DNA of 8,412 nucleotides from DATGHS01 sp035307785 (GCA_035307785.1 DATGHS010000074.1:1-8412), one strand, 5' to 3'; positions 1 through 5,541 are shown, counted from the stretch's first letter. Made by a program: numbers and translations. Notes: a model not told the origin generated them from the letters alone.

Positions 1-27
1 CGACAGTCGCGGACTTCGGAGGGCTTG

Positions 28-85
28 ATAAAAACGAACGCCACACGTCGTCAGCCGACGGAGCGACCGTCCGCGTTGTTTTTAT
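28..85 (-). repeat. Imperfect hairpin at the end of the second cassette gene
   Basis: On the minus strand the arms at 85-73 (ATAAAAAC then AACGC) and 41-28 (GCGTT, one extra C, GTTTTTAT) pair over 13 bp with a single bulge. A smaller hairpin, GACGG/CCGTC, lies inside. The stem overlaps the TAA stop of the 82-711 gene and ends in a T-rich tract, so it could act as a transcription terminator. It also lies inside the stretch where the attC of this cassette is expected, and the AAC at 77-75 and GTT at 39-37 could be its outer triplets. The sequence does not decide between these readings. Confidence 0.5.
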
Positions 86-117
86 TTAAGTCGGGGAGGC
101 CATAAGACTGTTCGGCC
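33..117 (-). other. Candidate attC site of cassette 2
   Basis: Read on the minus strand, GGCCGAAC at 117-110 is the exact complement of the leading edge of the same unit (GTTCGGCC at 726-719), as expected for the R'' box of a cassette against its own R' half. At the other end GTTCGTT (39-33) resembles the R' box at 726-720 (GTTCGGC), and both follow a TGTKGC hexamer. CGAAC/GTTCG would close the stem. Unlike the attC at 720-816, I cannot find a clean L''/L' pair at standard spacing, so the internal structure is uncertain. The gene's stop codon lies inside this site, which is common for cassette genes. Confidence 0.4.
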
Positions 118-725
118 GGCGTCGATCGCGAACAACCGAAAGTCCCAACGCACGGGCCTCTCGCCATCGCCATCCAGACCAAGCCAGTCAGTAAACCGTC
201 GGTCCCGATTCCGGGCCTCGAAGCTCTCCGCAACTGCGACCCTTGCAGCGTCCATTTCCTGAACGCCCGCGGCGGTCATGTATCGGACGTAGGGCAGGTA
301 GTATTTCTCGTGCCCCTTTGGCTTCGGTATGGTAACCGGAGTGCTGCCTCCTCGATGTAGGTTTACCAGTGCTGCCGCGTAGGACCGCCAGATGCCACTG
401 AGCGGAAAGTAACTCGCGGCCACCGGACTCTCCACGGCACGCAGTAACTGTCTCAGCGTTGTGTCCGACGACCCGAGAACGGCCGCGAAATGGACGAGTT
501 CGGGCCGGTTTAAGACAGCGCACCTGGGCTTGCTGGTCTGCTCCAATTCGGTCAAGACCGTTTCGTTTTCGGCGGCCAGTTCATCGAGCTGGCCAGACGC
601 GCCCCGCGAACGCAGACAATCTGCGGCCTCGCCCCCCGACCCGCATTCCCGGAGCGAATCGCAGAAGAGAGTACGTAGCCCCGACTCCAGTTCGTGCGCA
701 CGTGGTCTCATGTTTTGAGGCCGAA
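39..725 (-). mobile_element. Integron gene cassette 2 (about 687 bp, right end firm, left end tentative)
   Basis: It begins on the minus strand at T725 after the attC of cassette 1. With the preceding G its leading edge is GTTCGGCC, perfectly complementary to GGCCGAAC at 117-110. It contains the single 209-residue gene. The trailing junction is placed at GTTCGTT (39-33), because this shares the GCGTTCG context of the junction at 726. The remaining 38 bp at the window edge would be the start of a further cassette. Confidence 0.55.
82..711 (-). CDS. Cassette gene 2: hypothetical protein, 209 aa
   Basis: I do not recognise this protein. It has no signal peptide, no membrane segment and looks soluble and cytoplasmic. 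The N-terminal half is helical in character, with an acidic stretch (ELAAENETVLTELEQ) near residues 45-60. The C-terminal half holds motifs that look conserved: PKGHEKYYLPYVRYM, then SFEARNRDRR and PVRWDFRLFAID, ending WPPRLK. The frame extends 27 nt upstream to a GTG at 738, but that codon lies inside the attC of the preceding cassette. The ATG at 709-711 sits 14 nt after the predicted G^TT recombination point (726/725), which is the usual place for a cassette gene to start, so I choose it. No strong Shine-Dalgarno is visible and no own promoter is apparent, so expression from an upstream cassette promoter is likely. The stop falls inside the candidate attC at 33-117. Confidence 0.65.
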   Translation of the reverse strand: MRPRAHELESGLRTLFCDSLRECGSGGEAADCLRSRGASGQLDELAAENETVLTELEQTSKPRCAVLNRPELVHFAAVLGSSDTTLRQLLRAVESPVAASYFPLSGIWRSYAAALVNLHRGGSTPVTIPKPKGHEKYYLPYVRYMTAAGVQEMDAARVAVAESFEARNRDRRFTDWLGLDGDGERPVRWDFRLFAIDAGRTVLWPPRLK

Positions 726-816
726 CGCAACAGTTCACCCGCCGGGGCCGCTGCTACGGCGTAGTGTCGCGCGAAAACAGAATACGGCCCGGTCGTGGTG
801 CAACGCCTGGTTCGCC
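720..816 (-). other. attC recombination site of cassette 1
   Basis: On the minus strand the order is R'' GGCGAAC (816-810), spacer CAGGC, L'' GTTGCACC (804-797), variable part, L' GGTGAAC (739-733), spacer TGTTGC, R' GTTCGGC (726-720). L'' pairs with L' except for one extra G in L'', the extrahelical base typical of attC sites. The 5- and 6-nt unpaired spacers are also standard. The stem continues inside with CCGGGCCG (about 792-785) against CGGCCCCGG, and the tip holds a CTAC-GCC-GTAG hairpin. The expected strand exchange is between G726 and T725. The core departs from the textbook GTTRRRY at its fourth base, which is C. Confidence 0.8.
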
Positions 817-1237
817 GGCGCACGCCACATTCAGTGACAGGAACCTGTCATTCTTCGTGGCCGGCCCTCGCTACACTGGCGGTCTCGCGTCGGTGGCCAG
901 CTACTCCACTCTCGTGAATCGCCGGCGATCAAACGGGAGAAGCCCACCGCTTGATTCGAGAACAGTATATTCGCCGAGAGGCAAACGCTGTTTGCTGGTC
1001 CGCACGTCGAACGGTCCCATTCGGCCCCCTTCAACTATCAGGATGAGCTGGCCCGGTGCCGGGGCTTCCCACCGTATTTGGATTCGCTCACTGGAACTGA
1101 CGACCTCGGCGCTGCCGTCGGCACGAAACTCGATACGGGTGTCGCCCGAAAGATCGGCCAAGTAGCCGAGATCCTCGCTCCAGACGCCGACGATGTCTGA
1201 GCGGGTTGGAAGCATCACGCAACACCAAGCCGGCGAA
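726..1237 (-). mobile_element. Integron gene cassette 1 (512 bp)
   Basis: The unit runs on the minus strand from the TT following G1238 at the attI junction to G726 of the attC R' box. Its leading edge with the preceding G reads GTTCGCCGGC (1238-1229), the exact 10-bp complement of GCCGGCGAAC (819-810), which contains its R'' box. Excision would therefore rebuild an attC with perfectly paired outer boxes, the signature of a genuine cassette. It carries one gene (901-1215) in the array orientation and no visible promoter of its own. Confidence 0.75.
901..1215 (-). CDS. Cassette gene 1: small hypothetical protein, 104 aa
   Basis: I do not recognise this protein. It starts MLPTRSDIVGVWSED and continues with alternating short strands and turns (IEFRADGSAEVV, IQIRWEAP, LILIVEGG, PFDVRTSK, YTVLES, RRFTRVE). 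This suggests a small all-beta, perhaps lipocalin-like, fold. The opening IVGVW followed by a threaded IEFRADG hairpin recalls lipocalin-like proteins, but this is only an impression of pattern. There is no signal peptide. A GTG codon directly precedes the chosen ATG (1213-1215) and could be used instead; no good Shine-Dalgarno precedes either. The start lies 22 nt inside the cassette, and its attC begins 84 nt after the TAG stop. As the cassette next to attI it should be the best transcribed from a leftward promoter in the 1347-1375 region. Confidence 0.65.
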   Translation of the reverse strand: MLPTRSDIVGVWSEDLGYLADLSGDTRIEFRADGSAEVVSSSERIQIRWEAPAPGQLILIVEGGRMGPFDVRTSKQRLPLGEYTVLESSGGLLPFDRRRFTRVE

Positions 1238-1258
1238 CTGGTGATTATGCCGACCGGG

Positions 1259-1276
1259 TCAAGTCGCTATGCACCG
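1259..1276 (+). repeat. 18-bp direct repeat A, copy 1
   Basis: Sequence TCAAGTCGCTATGCACCG, identical to the copy at 1280-1297. The period of 21 bp is two helical turns, which would place two bound proteins on the same face of the DNA. Confidence 0.9.
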
Positions 1277-1279
1277 AGC

Positions 1280-1297
1280 TCAAGTCGCTATGCACCG
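1280..1297 (+). repeat. 18-bp direct repeat A, copy 2
   Basis: Exact copy of 1259-1276. Its last bases run into a 12-bp perfect palindrome, ACCGGCGCCGGT (1294-1305), which bridges to repeat B. Confidence 0.9.
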
Positions 1298-1314
1298 GCG
1301 CCGGTCAGCATATT
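1298..1314 (+). repeat. 17-bp direct repeat B, copy 1
   Basis: Sequence GCGCCGGTCAGCATATT, repeated with one mismatch at 1318-1334 (20-bp period). Confidence 0.88.
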
Positions 1315-1317
1315 ACA

Positions 1318-1334
1318 GCGCCGGTCAGTATATT
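1318..1334 (+). repeat. 17-bp direct repeat B, copy 2
   Basis: Sequence GCGCCGGTCAGTATATT, differing from copy 1 by a single C-to-T change. Confidence 0.88.
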
Positions 1335-1346
1335 TCGGTTTCTCTC

Positions 1347-1375
1347 ATCAAACCAGACCGGCCTGATCGCGTCAA
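1347..1375 (-). promoter_or_regulatory. Candidate cassette promoter (Pc-like)
   Basis: On the minus strand TTGACG (1375-1370) is followed after 17 bp by TTTGAT (1352-1347). The -35 box is close to the sigma70 consensus and the -10 box moderate. It points from the integrase gene towards attI and the cassettes, the expected position for a cassette promoter. Confidence 0.4.
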
Positions 1376-1403
1376 CAAACTGTTTTCCTTTTTTTCATTT
1401 TTC

Positions 1404-1440
1404 CTGTTGCCAATTACACCCAGTTACTATACGTTTATAC
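1404..1440 (+). promoter_or_regulatory. Candidate intI promoter with a LexA-like half-match
   Basis: TTGCCA (1407-1412) could be a -35 box, with TATACG (1428-1433) after a short 15-bp spacer, or the T/A-rich TTTATAC (1434-1440) further on, as -10 candidates. CTGT-N8-ACAC (1404-1419) overlaps the -35 and misses the E. coli-type LexA box CTGT-N8-ACAG by one base. SOS control is known for several integron integrases, but planctomycete LexA specificity may differ, so this is only suggestive. Confidence 0.25.
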
Positions 1441-1472
1441 ACTAATCCAGCACTCTTTCGGGGAGGCGTGCC

Positions 1473-2828
1473 GTGGTTCCTGTCATCGCTTCCGACCCAC
1501 CAGCGTCAACGCAGCAACCGCGCCTCTTGGACCAATTGCGCCAACTTGCTCTGCAACGAGGTCACGACGCCGGCACGGTGGCCGCGTACGAAGATTGTTG
1601 CCGGCGCTATATCCTCTTTCACGGCAAACGTCATCCGCGCGAACTGGGGCAAGCCGATGTTGCCCGCTTCCTGCATAACATCGCCCAAACGTCGCCCCAG
1701 CCGCTGCCCGCTTTGGCGGCGGCCCAGGCAGGGCTGGAATTCCTCTACCGCGAGCTGTTGCAGCAAGACCTTGGCCCCATGCCCGTGGTGCGGCCGCCGC
1801 GCTTGCTCGATCAGGTGCGCCAGGTCATGCGGCTGCGGCATTATTCGCCCCGCACCGAATATTGTTACGTGCAATGGATCACGCGTTTCATTCGCTTTCA
1901 CGGCGTGCGGCATCCCCGTGACCTGCGCGCCCTCGAAGTGCAACAATTTCTGACGCACTTGGCTGTGGCCGGACGTGTCTCGGCCAGCACCCAAAACCAG
2001 GCTCTGAATGCTCTGGTCTTTTTGTATCAGCAAGTGCTGGAACTTGATCTAGGCCGTTTCGACGCGATACGCGCCCGCCGGCCCAAGCGGCTACCGGTCG
2101 TCCTTTCGCCGGAAGAAGTGCAAGCGGTGCTCGCCCACGTCCAGGGAGCCGAGGGCAACTTTAGGCTCATGGCGGGGCTGCTCTACGGCTGCGGGTTGCG
2201 CTTGCTCGAATGCTGCCAGGTGCGCGTGCACGACGTGCTTTGGGAGCGCGATCAATTGGTAGTTCGCGCAGGCAAGGGCAACAAGGACCGAATCGTGATG
2301 TTGCCAAAATCGATTCGAGGGGACTTGGAAGCCCGGCGCGAACGGCGGCGCGCTCTGCACGATCGCGACCTGGCGCGCGGCGTAGCGCGCGTCGATCTGC
2401 CGTACGCTCTGGCGCGCAAATACCCGGCCGCGGAGCGGGATTTCGGCTGGCAATTTCTGTTTGCTTCGCGGCAGCTATCGCAATGCCCCCGCACAGGCCG
2501 AACCGGGCGGCATCACATTTATCCGGCTTCGGTGCAGCGGGCAGTGGTGTTGGCCGGCGCCGCCGCCGGGCTCGACAGGCGTATTCACTGCCACACGTTC
2601 CGTCACAGCTTTGCCACGCACCTCGTCGAGCGCGGCATCGACATTCGCTCGGTGCAATTGCTGCTGGGGCACGAAAGTCTGGAAACGACGATGATTTACA
2701 CCCATGTCGCGCGGAAAGGTGTTTCCGGCATCACCAGCCCGCTGGACCTGCTGGCCGACGCCCAACCCGAACCGATTCGTGCAGCCATCGACAGCACGCT
2801 GCGCCTGCACGAGCGAACGGCGGTTTGA
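1473..2828 (+). CDS. intI: Integron integrase with duplicated N-terminal domain
   Basis: This is a tyrosine recombinase of the IntI class that inserts and excises cassettes at attI and attC. Catalytic residues visible are R243 (GCGLRLLE), K268/K271 (GKGNKDR), H374 and R377 (HTFRHSF), H400 (LLGHES) and the nucleophile Y409 (TMIYTH). Residues about 311-350 (ALARKYP, GWQFLF, then RTGRHH) are the IntI-specific insert used to bind folded attC, which separates it from XerC/XerD. At 451 aa it is longer than the usual 320-340 because the N-terminal SAM-like core-binding domain occurs twice, at about 16-101 and 109-194, with a 93-residue period; both copies keep PRLLDQ and FHGxRHPR. The GTG start at 1473 is supported by a GGGAGG at 1461-1466, 6 nt upstream. 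The gene is divergent from its cassettes, as in class 1 integrons. Confidence 0.93.
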   Translation: MVPVIASDPPASTQQPRLLDQLRQLALQRGHDAGTVAAYEDCCRRYILFHGKRHPRELGQADVARFLHNIAQTSPQPLPALAAAQAGLEFLYRELLQQDLGPMPVVRPPRLLDQVRQVMRLRHYSPRTEYCYVQWITRFIRFHGVRHPRDLRALEVQQFLTHLAVAGRVSASTQNQALNALVFLYQQVLELDLGRFDAIRARRPKRLPVVLSPEEVQAVLAHVQGAEGNFRLMAGLLYGCGLRLLECCQVRVHDVLWERDQLVVRAGKGNKDRIVMLPKSIRGDLEARRERRRALHDRDLARGVARVDLPYALARKYPAAERDFGWQFLFASRQLSQCPRTGRTGRHHIYPASVQRAVVLAGAAAGLDRRIHCHTFRHSFATHLVERGIDIRSVQLLLGHESLETTMIYTHVARKGVSGITSPLDLLADAQPEPIRAAIDSTLRLHERTAV

Positions 2829-2948
2829 GCCTTCCCCGCGCGCTGCGGCCGATAGTCGTAATCCATTTCATTTGACTTCGCCAAACCGGATCGTATCCTT
2901 CGGCGGCTTGAATTGCACCCGTCGCCGCCCTTGGATTCATTAGGTGCT

Positions 2949-2983
2949 ACAGAATGCTACACATTTGCAACAGAATGCTACAC
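2949..2983 (+). repeat. 14-bp direct repeat pair, 21-bp period
   Basis: ACAGAATGCTACAC occurs at 2949-2962 and again at 2970-2983, separated by 7 bp. Function unknown; it may be a protein-binding site or remnant of an insertion. Confidence 0.75.
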
Positions 2984-3010
2984 CCCTGAAAAAATCTCCA
3001 CCTCGTTCAA

Positions 3011-3102
3011 AAACTCCGTTTGGGGACGCCTTGGTCGCGAAACCCTGCTTCGCGAAACGGAGTTTCGCACAAGCCCGGTTCCCAAACAGGAGTTTGGGAA
3101 CC
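3011..3102. repeat. REP-like cluster of palindromes
   Basis: Three nested or adjacent inverted repeats are perfect in their arms. AAACTCCGTTT (3011-3021) pairs with AAACGGAGTTT (3055-3065). GCGAAAC and GTTTCGC (3052-3058, 3062-3068) flank GGA. GGTTCCCAAAC and GTTTGGGAACC (3077-3087, 3092-3102) flank AGGA. TCGCGAAAC also repeats directly at 3035 and 3050. From memory, palindromes of this GTTTGGGAAC type are dispersed in planctomycete and cyanobacterial genomes and give spurious peptides with FGNR motifs, as the minus strand does here. Confidence 0.75.
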
Positions 3103-3153
3103 AGAAAATGATCGGGAGCTTTCATGCGTACCAATCATAACGCCAGCAACCGC

Positions 3154-3249
3154 ACCGCTCACGATACCGCCTCAAGCACCGCTCAAGGTACCGGCCCGGG
3201 GTCCGCCCCACGTACCGCCCCAGGTACCGCCCCGAGCCCCGTTCAACGC
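3154..3249 (+). repeat. Degenerate 12-bp tandem repeat array, about 8 copies
   Basis: Units such as ACCGCTCACGAT, ACCGCCTCAAGC, ACCGCTCAAGGT, ACCGCCCCAGGT and ACCGCCCCGAGC follow each other without gaps, each starting near ACCGC. The array is in frame with the downstream DUF11 gene and would encode a TA-x-x tetrapeptide repeat, but no Shine-Dalgarno or signal sequence supports translation here. Confidence 0.65.
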
Positions 3250-3493
3250 ACAATTAGCTCAAGCTGTGCAAAGGCGCGATGCGCACGCTCGAAACAGCTG
3301 TTTGGCAAAGGACTTACGTCTACCCGAATTAGCGCGCACGCGCGCACCTTGAGCGGATTTGAGCTAATCGCTTGGAGACTTTACTGGGCAATACAGGCCG
3401 AACGCGCGGAATTCGGAAATCGGGCAAATCGAGCAATCGCCAGGTCGTCGGTCCGGTGCATTTCAAGGCTGTTCCATGCCGCCGAACTCGACC

Positions 3494-3521
3494 TTGACCC
3501 TCTTTCATTTGCCGCTATAGT
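3494..3521 (+). promoter_or_regulatory. Promoter of the DUF11 protein gene
   Basis: TTGACC (3494-3499), a 16-bp spacer and TATAGT (3516-3521) form a close match to a sigma70-type promoter. A start near 3528 would leave a leader of about 85 nt before the ATG at 3613. Confidence 0.6.
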
Positions 3522-3612
3522 CCGCCCCCGACGTGTGGTTTTACGCCGATGGTGCGAGCGAAGCCCAACGCGGTATTTGGAATATTTCCTGTTTGATGTG
3601 GGGAGGATTGAG

Positions 3613-5511
3613 ATGAACCGTCTGACCAAATTGGCATTGCTGGCGATGCTGGGCCTGGGCATCGCCGGCTTTGCGCGCTTTGTGTTAGCCCAGTCGCCGG
3701 GGCAACAGCCGCCGGCCAGCAGCCCGTATACGCTGCCTCCGGGCAGCCCGCCTCCGGTCTCCTTGCCGGGCGGCCCGTCGTTGCCGTCAGCCCCGCTGCC
3801 GAACGGCCCGTCGTTGCCGTCGGCCCCGCTGCCTACTGTTCCGCTGCCGAACGCTCCGCTGCCGGCCACGCCGTCGGTGGGCGCGCCGGCGCCCGAAGGC
3901 CTCAAGCCGCTCGACGTTTCGCCGGTGCTGCCGACTTTGCCGAAGCAGAACGCCCCGGCCTCGATCCACAATGAACTTTCCAAGCCCGTGATGCCGAAGG
4001 TCGATCTGCCCAAGACCGACTTGCCAAAAGTTGATGGTCCGTCTGCACCGATCAAGAACGAGTTTCCGCCGACCCCGGCCGCGCAGGTCGACGTGGGCTC
4101 CGCGCGCATCGAGCGCGATGGCCATCCTCAGAATGAAGACAACCCCACGGGCCGTCAGGAACCGGCCGTCAGCGTCGAGTGGATCGGCCCGCCGGCCGCC
4201 AAGGTCAATCAGCCGGCCGACTATTCCCTGGTCGTCCGCAACGTCTGCAATCTGGGCGTTTCCCAGGTCATCGTGCGGGTCCGCGTGGCCGAAGGCGTCA
4301 CCGTCGTGGCCACGGAGCCGAAGGCGTTGCAGGAAGGCAACGTGCTCATGTGGGAAGTCGGCAACCTGTTGCCGAAGCAAGAACGCAACCTCATGCTCAA
4401 GCTCACCTGCGCCAGCAAGGGCGACATCAATTGCCAGGCATGGGTGACGTTCACCGGCGCCACCGCCATGACCATCCGCGTTCGCGAACCGAAGCTGATG
4501 ATCAAGGCCACGGCTCCGGAAAAGGTCTTGGTCAACGATGCATGCACGTTCCTGCTTACGGTCAGCAATCCGGGCGATCATCCGGCCGACCAGGTCAAGA
4601 TTCACGCCAATTTGAGCGAAGGCCTCGAACACGCTCGCGGCCGCGGTATCGATTACGACATCGGCAGCCTGGCCGCCGGCGAAACCCGCTCGGTGCAGGT
4701 CATCTGCGCCGCCAAGTCGGGCGGCGAACAGGTTTGCGATGCGACGGCCGAGGCCGAAGGCGGCCTGAAGGCAGCCGATAAGGCCGCGGTCAACGTGATC
4801 ATGCCGCGGATCGATCTCGAAGTGGCCGGCCCCAAGCTGCGGTATCTCGACCGCAAGGCCACCTACACGATCAAGGTTGCCAATCCGGGCGACGCTCCGG
4901 CCGCCAACGTGGCCGTGAATGTGCTAGTTCCGGCCGGCTTCAAGTTCATGACGGCCGACAACGGCGGCCGGCACGACTTCTCCACCCGCACCGTGCAGTG
5001 GTTCCTGGGCGAAGTCGGCCCCGGCCAAAGCCGTGAGGTGAAGATGGAAGTCATGGCGATCAACGTCGGCGAACACCACTTCAAGGCGCAGGCCCAGGCT
5101 TCGCGCGGCCTGAAGCAGGATGTGGAAGTCGTCACGAAGGTGGAAGGTCTGGCGGCCATGTTGCTCGAAATGGTCGATCTCGAAGACCCGATTGAAGTGG
5201 GCGCCGAAACGGTGTACGAGATTCGCATCACCAACACCGGTTCGAAGACCGAGACCGACGTAAAGCTCGTCTGCATCGTACCCGACAAGATGCAGTTCAA
5301 GGGCGCCACGGGCCCGGCTCGCTATGTCCAGAACGGTTCGGAAATCGTCTTCGATCCGATTCCGAAGCTGGCCCCGCGTGCCGATGCCATCTTCCGCGTT
5401 ACCTGCAAGGGCGTGACCCCGGGTGTGGCCATCTTCAAAGGCCGCATCAGCAGCACGCTGCTGCAAGAGCCGGTGACAAAGGAAGAAGCGACCCGCATCT
5501 ACTCGGATTGA
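3613..5511 (+). CDS. Secreted DUF11-repeat protein, 632 aa
   Basis: A signal peptide (charged start MNRLTK, hydrophobic core, likely cleavage after VLA at residue 26) is followed by a Pro-rich low-complexity linker up to about residue 150. About four DUF11-type beta-sandwich domains then begin near residues 183, 292, 397 and 514. Each opens with a strand, a spacer and a (Y/F)xLxVxNxG-like motif, for example YTIKVANPGDAPAANV, and three include a following GxLxPGxxR-like segment. No catalytic motif is seen. DUF11 domains occur in many bacterial surface proteins, so an envelope or matrix role is plausible but inferred. The ATG at 3613 is preceded by GGGAGG (3601-3606) and a good promoter, so I reject the in-frame extension back to 3124. 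Codon choice is strongly biased (AAG, GTC, CTG, ATC), which suggests high expression. Confidence 0.85.
   Translation: MNRLTKLALLAMLGLGIAGFARFVLAQSPGQQPPASSPYTLPPGSPPPVSLPGGPSLPSAPLPNGPSLPSAPLPTVPLPNAPLPATPSVGAPAPEGLKPLDVSPVLPTLPKQNAPASIHNELSKPVMPKVDLPKTDLPKVDGPSAPIKNEFPPTPAAQVDVGSARIERDGHPQNEDNPTGRQEPAVSVEWIGPPAAKVNQPADYSLVVRNVCNLGVSQVIVRVRVAEGVTVVATEPKALQEGNVLMWEVGNLLPKQERNLMLKLTCASKGDINCQAWVTFTGATAMTIRVREPKLMIKATAPEKVLVNDACTFLLTVSNPGDHPADQVKIHANLSEGLEHARGRGIDYDIGSLAAGETRSVQVICAAKSGGEQVCDATAEAEGGLKAADKAAVNVIMPRIDLEVAGPKLRYLDRKATYTIKVANPGDAPAANVAVNVLVPAGFKFMTADNGGRHDFSTRTVQWFLGEVGPGQSREVKMEVMAINVGEHHFKAQAQASRGLKQDVEVVTKVEGLAAMLLEMVDLEDPIEVGAETVYEIRITNTGSKTETDVKLVCIVPDKMQFKGATGPARYVQNGSEIVFDPIPKLAPRADAIFRVTCKGVTPGVAIFKGRISSTLLQEPVTKEEATRIYSD
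3772..3837 (+). repeat. 33-bp tandem duplication in the Pro-rich linker
   Basis: Two consecutive copies (3772-3804 and 3805-3837) encode GPSLPSAPLPN and GPSLPSAPLPT with very few base differences. Shorter APLP units follow. The linker seems to grow by repeat expansion. Confidence 0.75.
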
Positions 5512-5541
5512 TGTACGGAGTCGAAGGGTTTGAACGGAAGC

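Larger units (their letters stand above)
1232..1334 (-). other. Candidate attI site with two pairs of direct repeats
   Basis: The minus-strand core GTTCGCC (1238-1232) is the junction with cassette 1. An imperfect inverted L-like box, GGCATAA, lies just upstream (1251-1245, spacer TCACCA), as in integron simple sites. Behind it are two 18-bp direct repeats (1259-1276 and 1280-1297, 21-bp period) and two 17-bp repeats with one mismatch (1298-1314 and 1318-1334, 20-bp period). Class 1 attI carries integrase-binding direct repeats in the same relative place, so these are plausible accessory IntI sites. That role is inferred. Confidence 0.6.
2829..3612. other. Gene-poor region after intI, rich in repeats
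   Basis: No convincing gene is present. The stretch holds a 14-bp direct repeat pair (2949-2983), a cluster of palindromes (3011-3102), a 12-bp tandem array (3154-3249), a 10-bp inverted repeat ATTAGCTCAA/TTGAGCTAAT (3253-3262 and 3359-3368), an alternating CG-rich tract near 3331-3347 and, at its end, a promoter for the DUF11 gene. Open frames across it have no ribosome binding site and repeat-derived composition. Confidence 0.6.

Noticed and set aside
712..738. GTG start at 738 extending the 209-residue protein by nine residues
   Set aside because: The added codons lie largely inside the L'-spacer-R' part of the upstream attC. The ATG at 711 is 14 nt past the recombination point and is the natural cassette gene start.
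1259..1334. CRISPR-like repeats
   Set aside because: There are only two copies of each repeat, no spacers of 30 nt or more, and no cas genes.
1473..2828. Assignment of the integrase as XerC/XerD or a phage integrase
   Set aside because: The ALARKYP/GWQFLF/GRHH insert and the TMIYTH...SPLD ending are specific to IntI, and attC-like sites lie next to it.
3124..3612. Longer 795-residue form of the DUF11 protein
   Set aside because: The start at 3124 has no supported translation signal, while 3613 has a strong Shine-Dalgarno, an upstream promoter and an immediate signal peptide.
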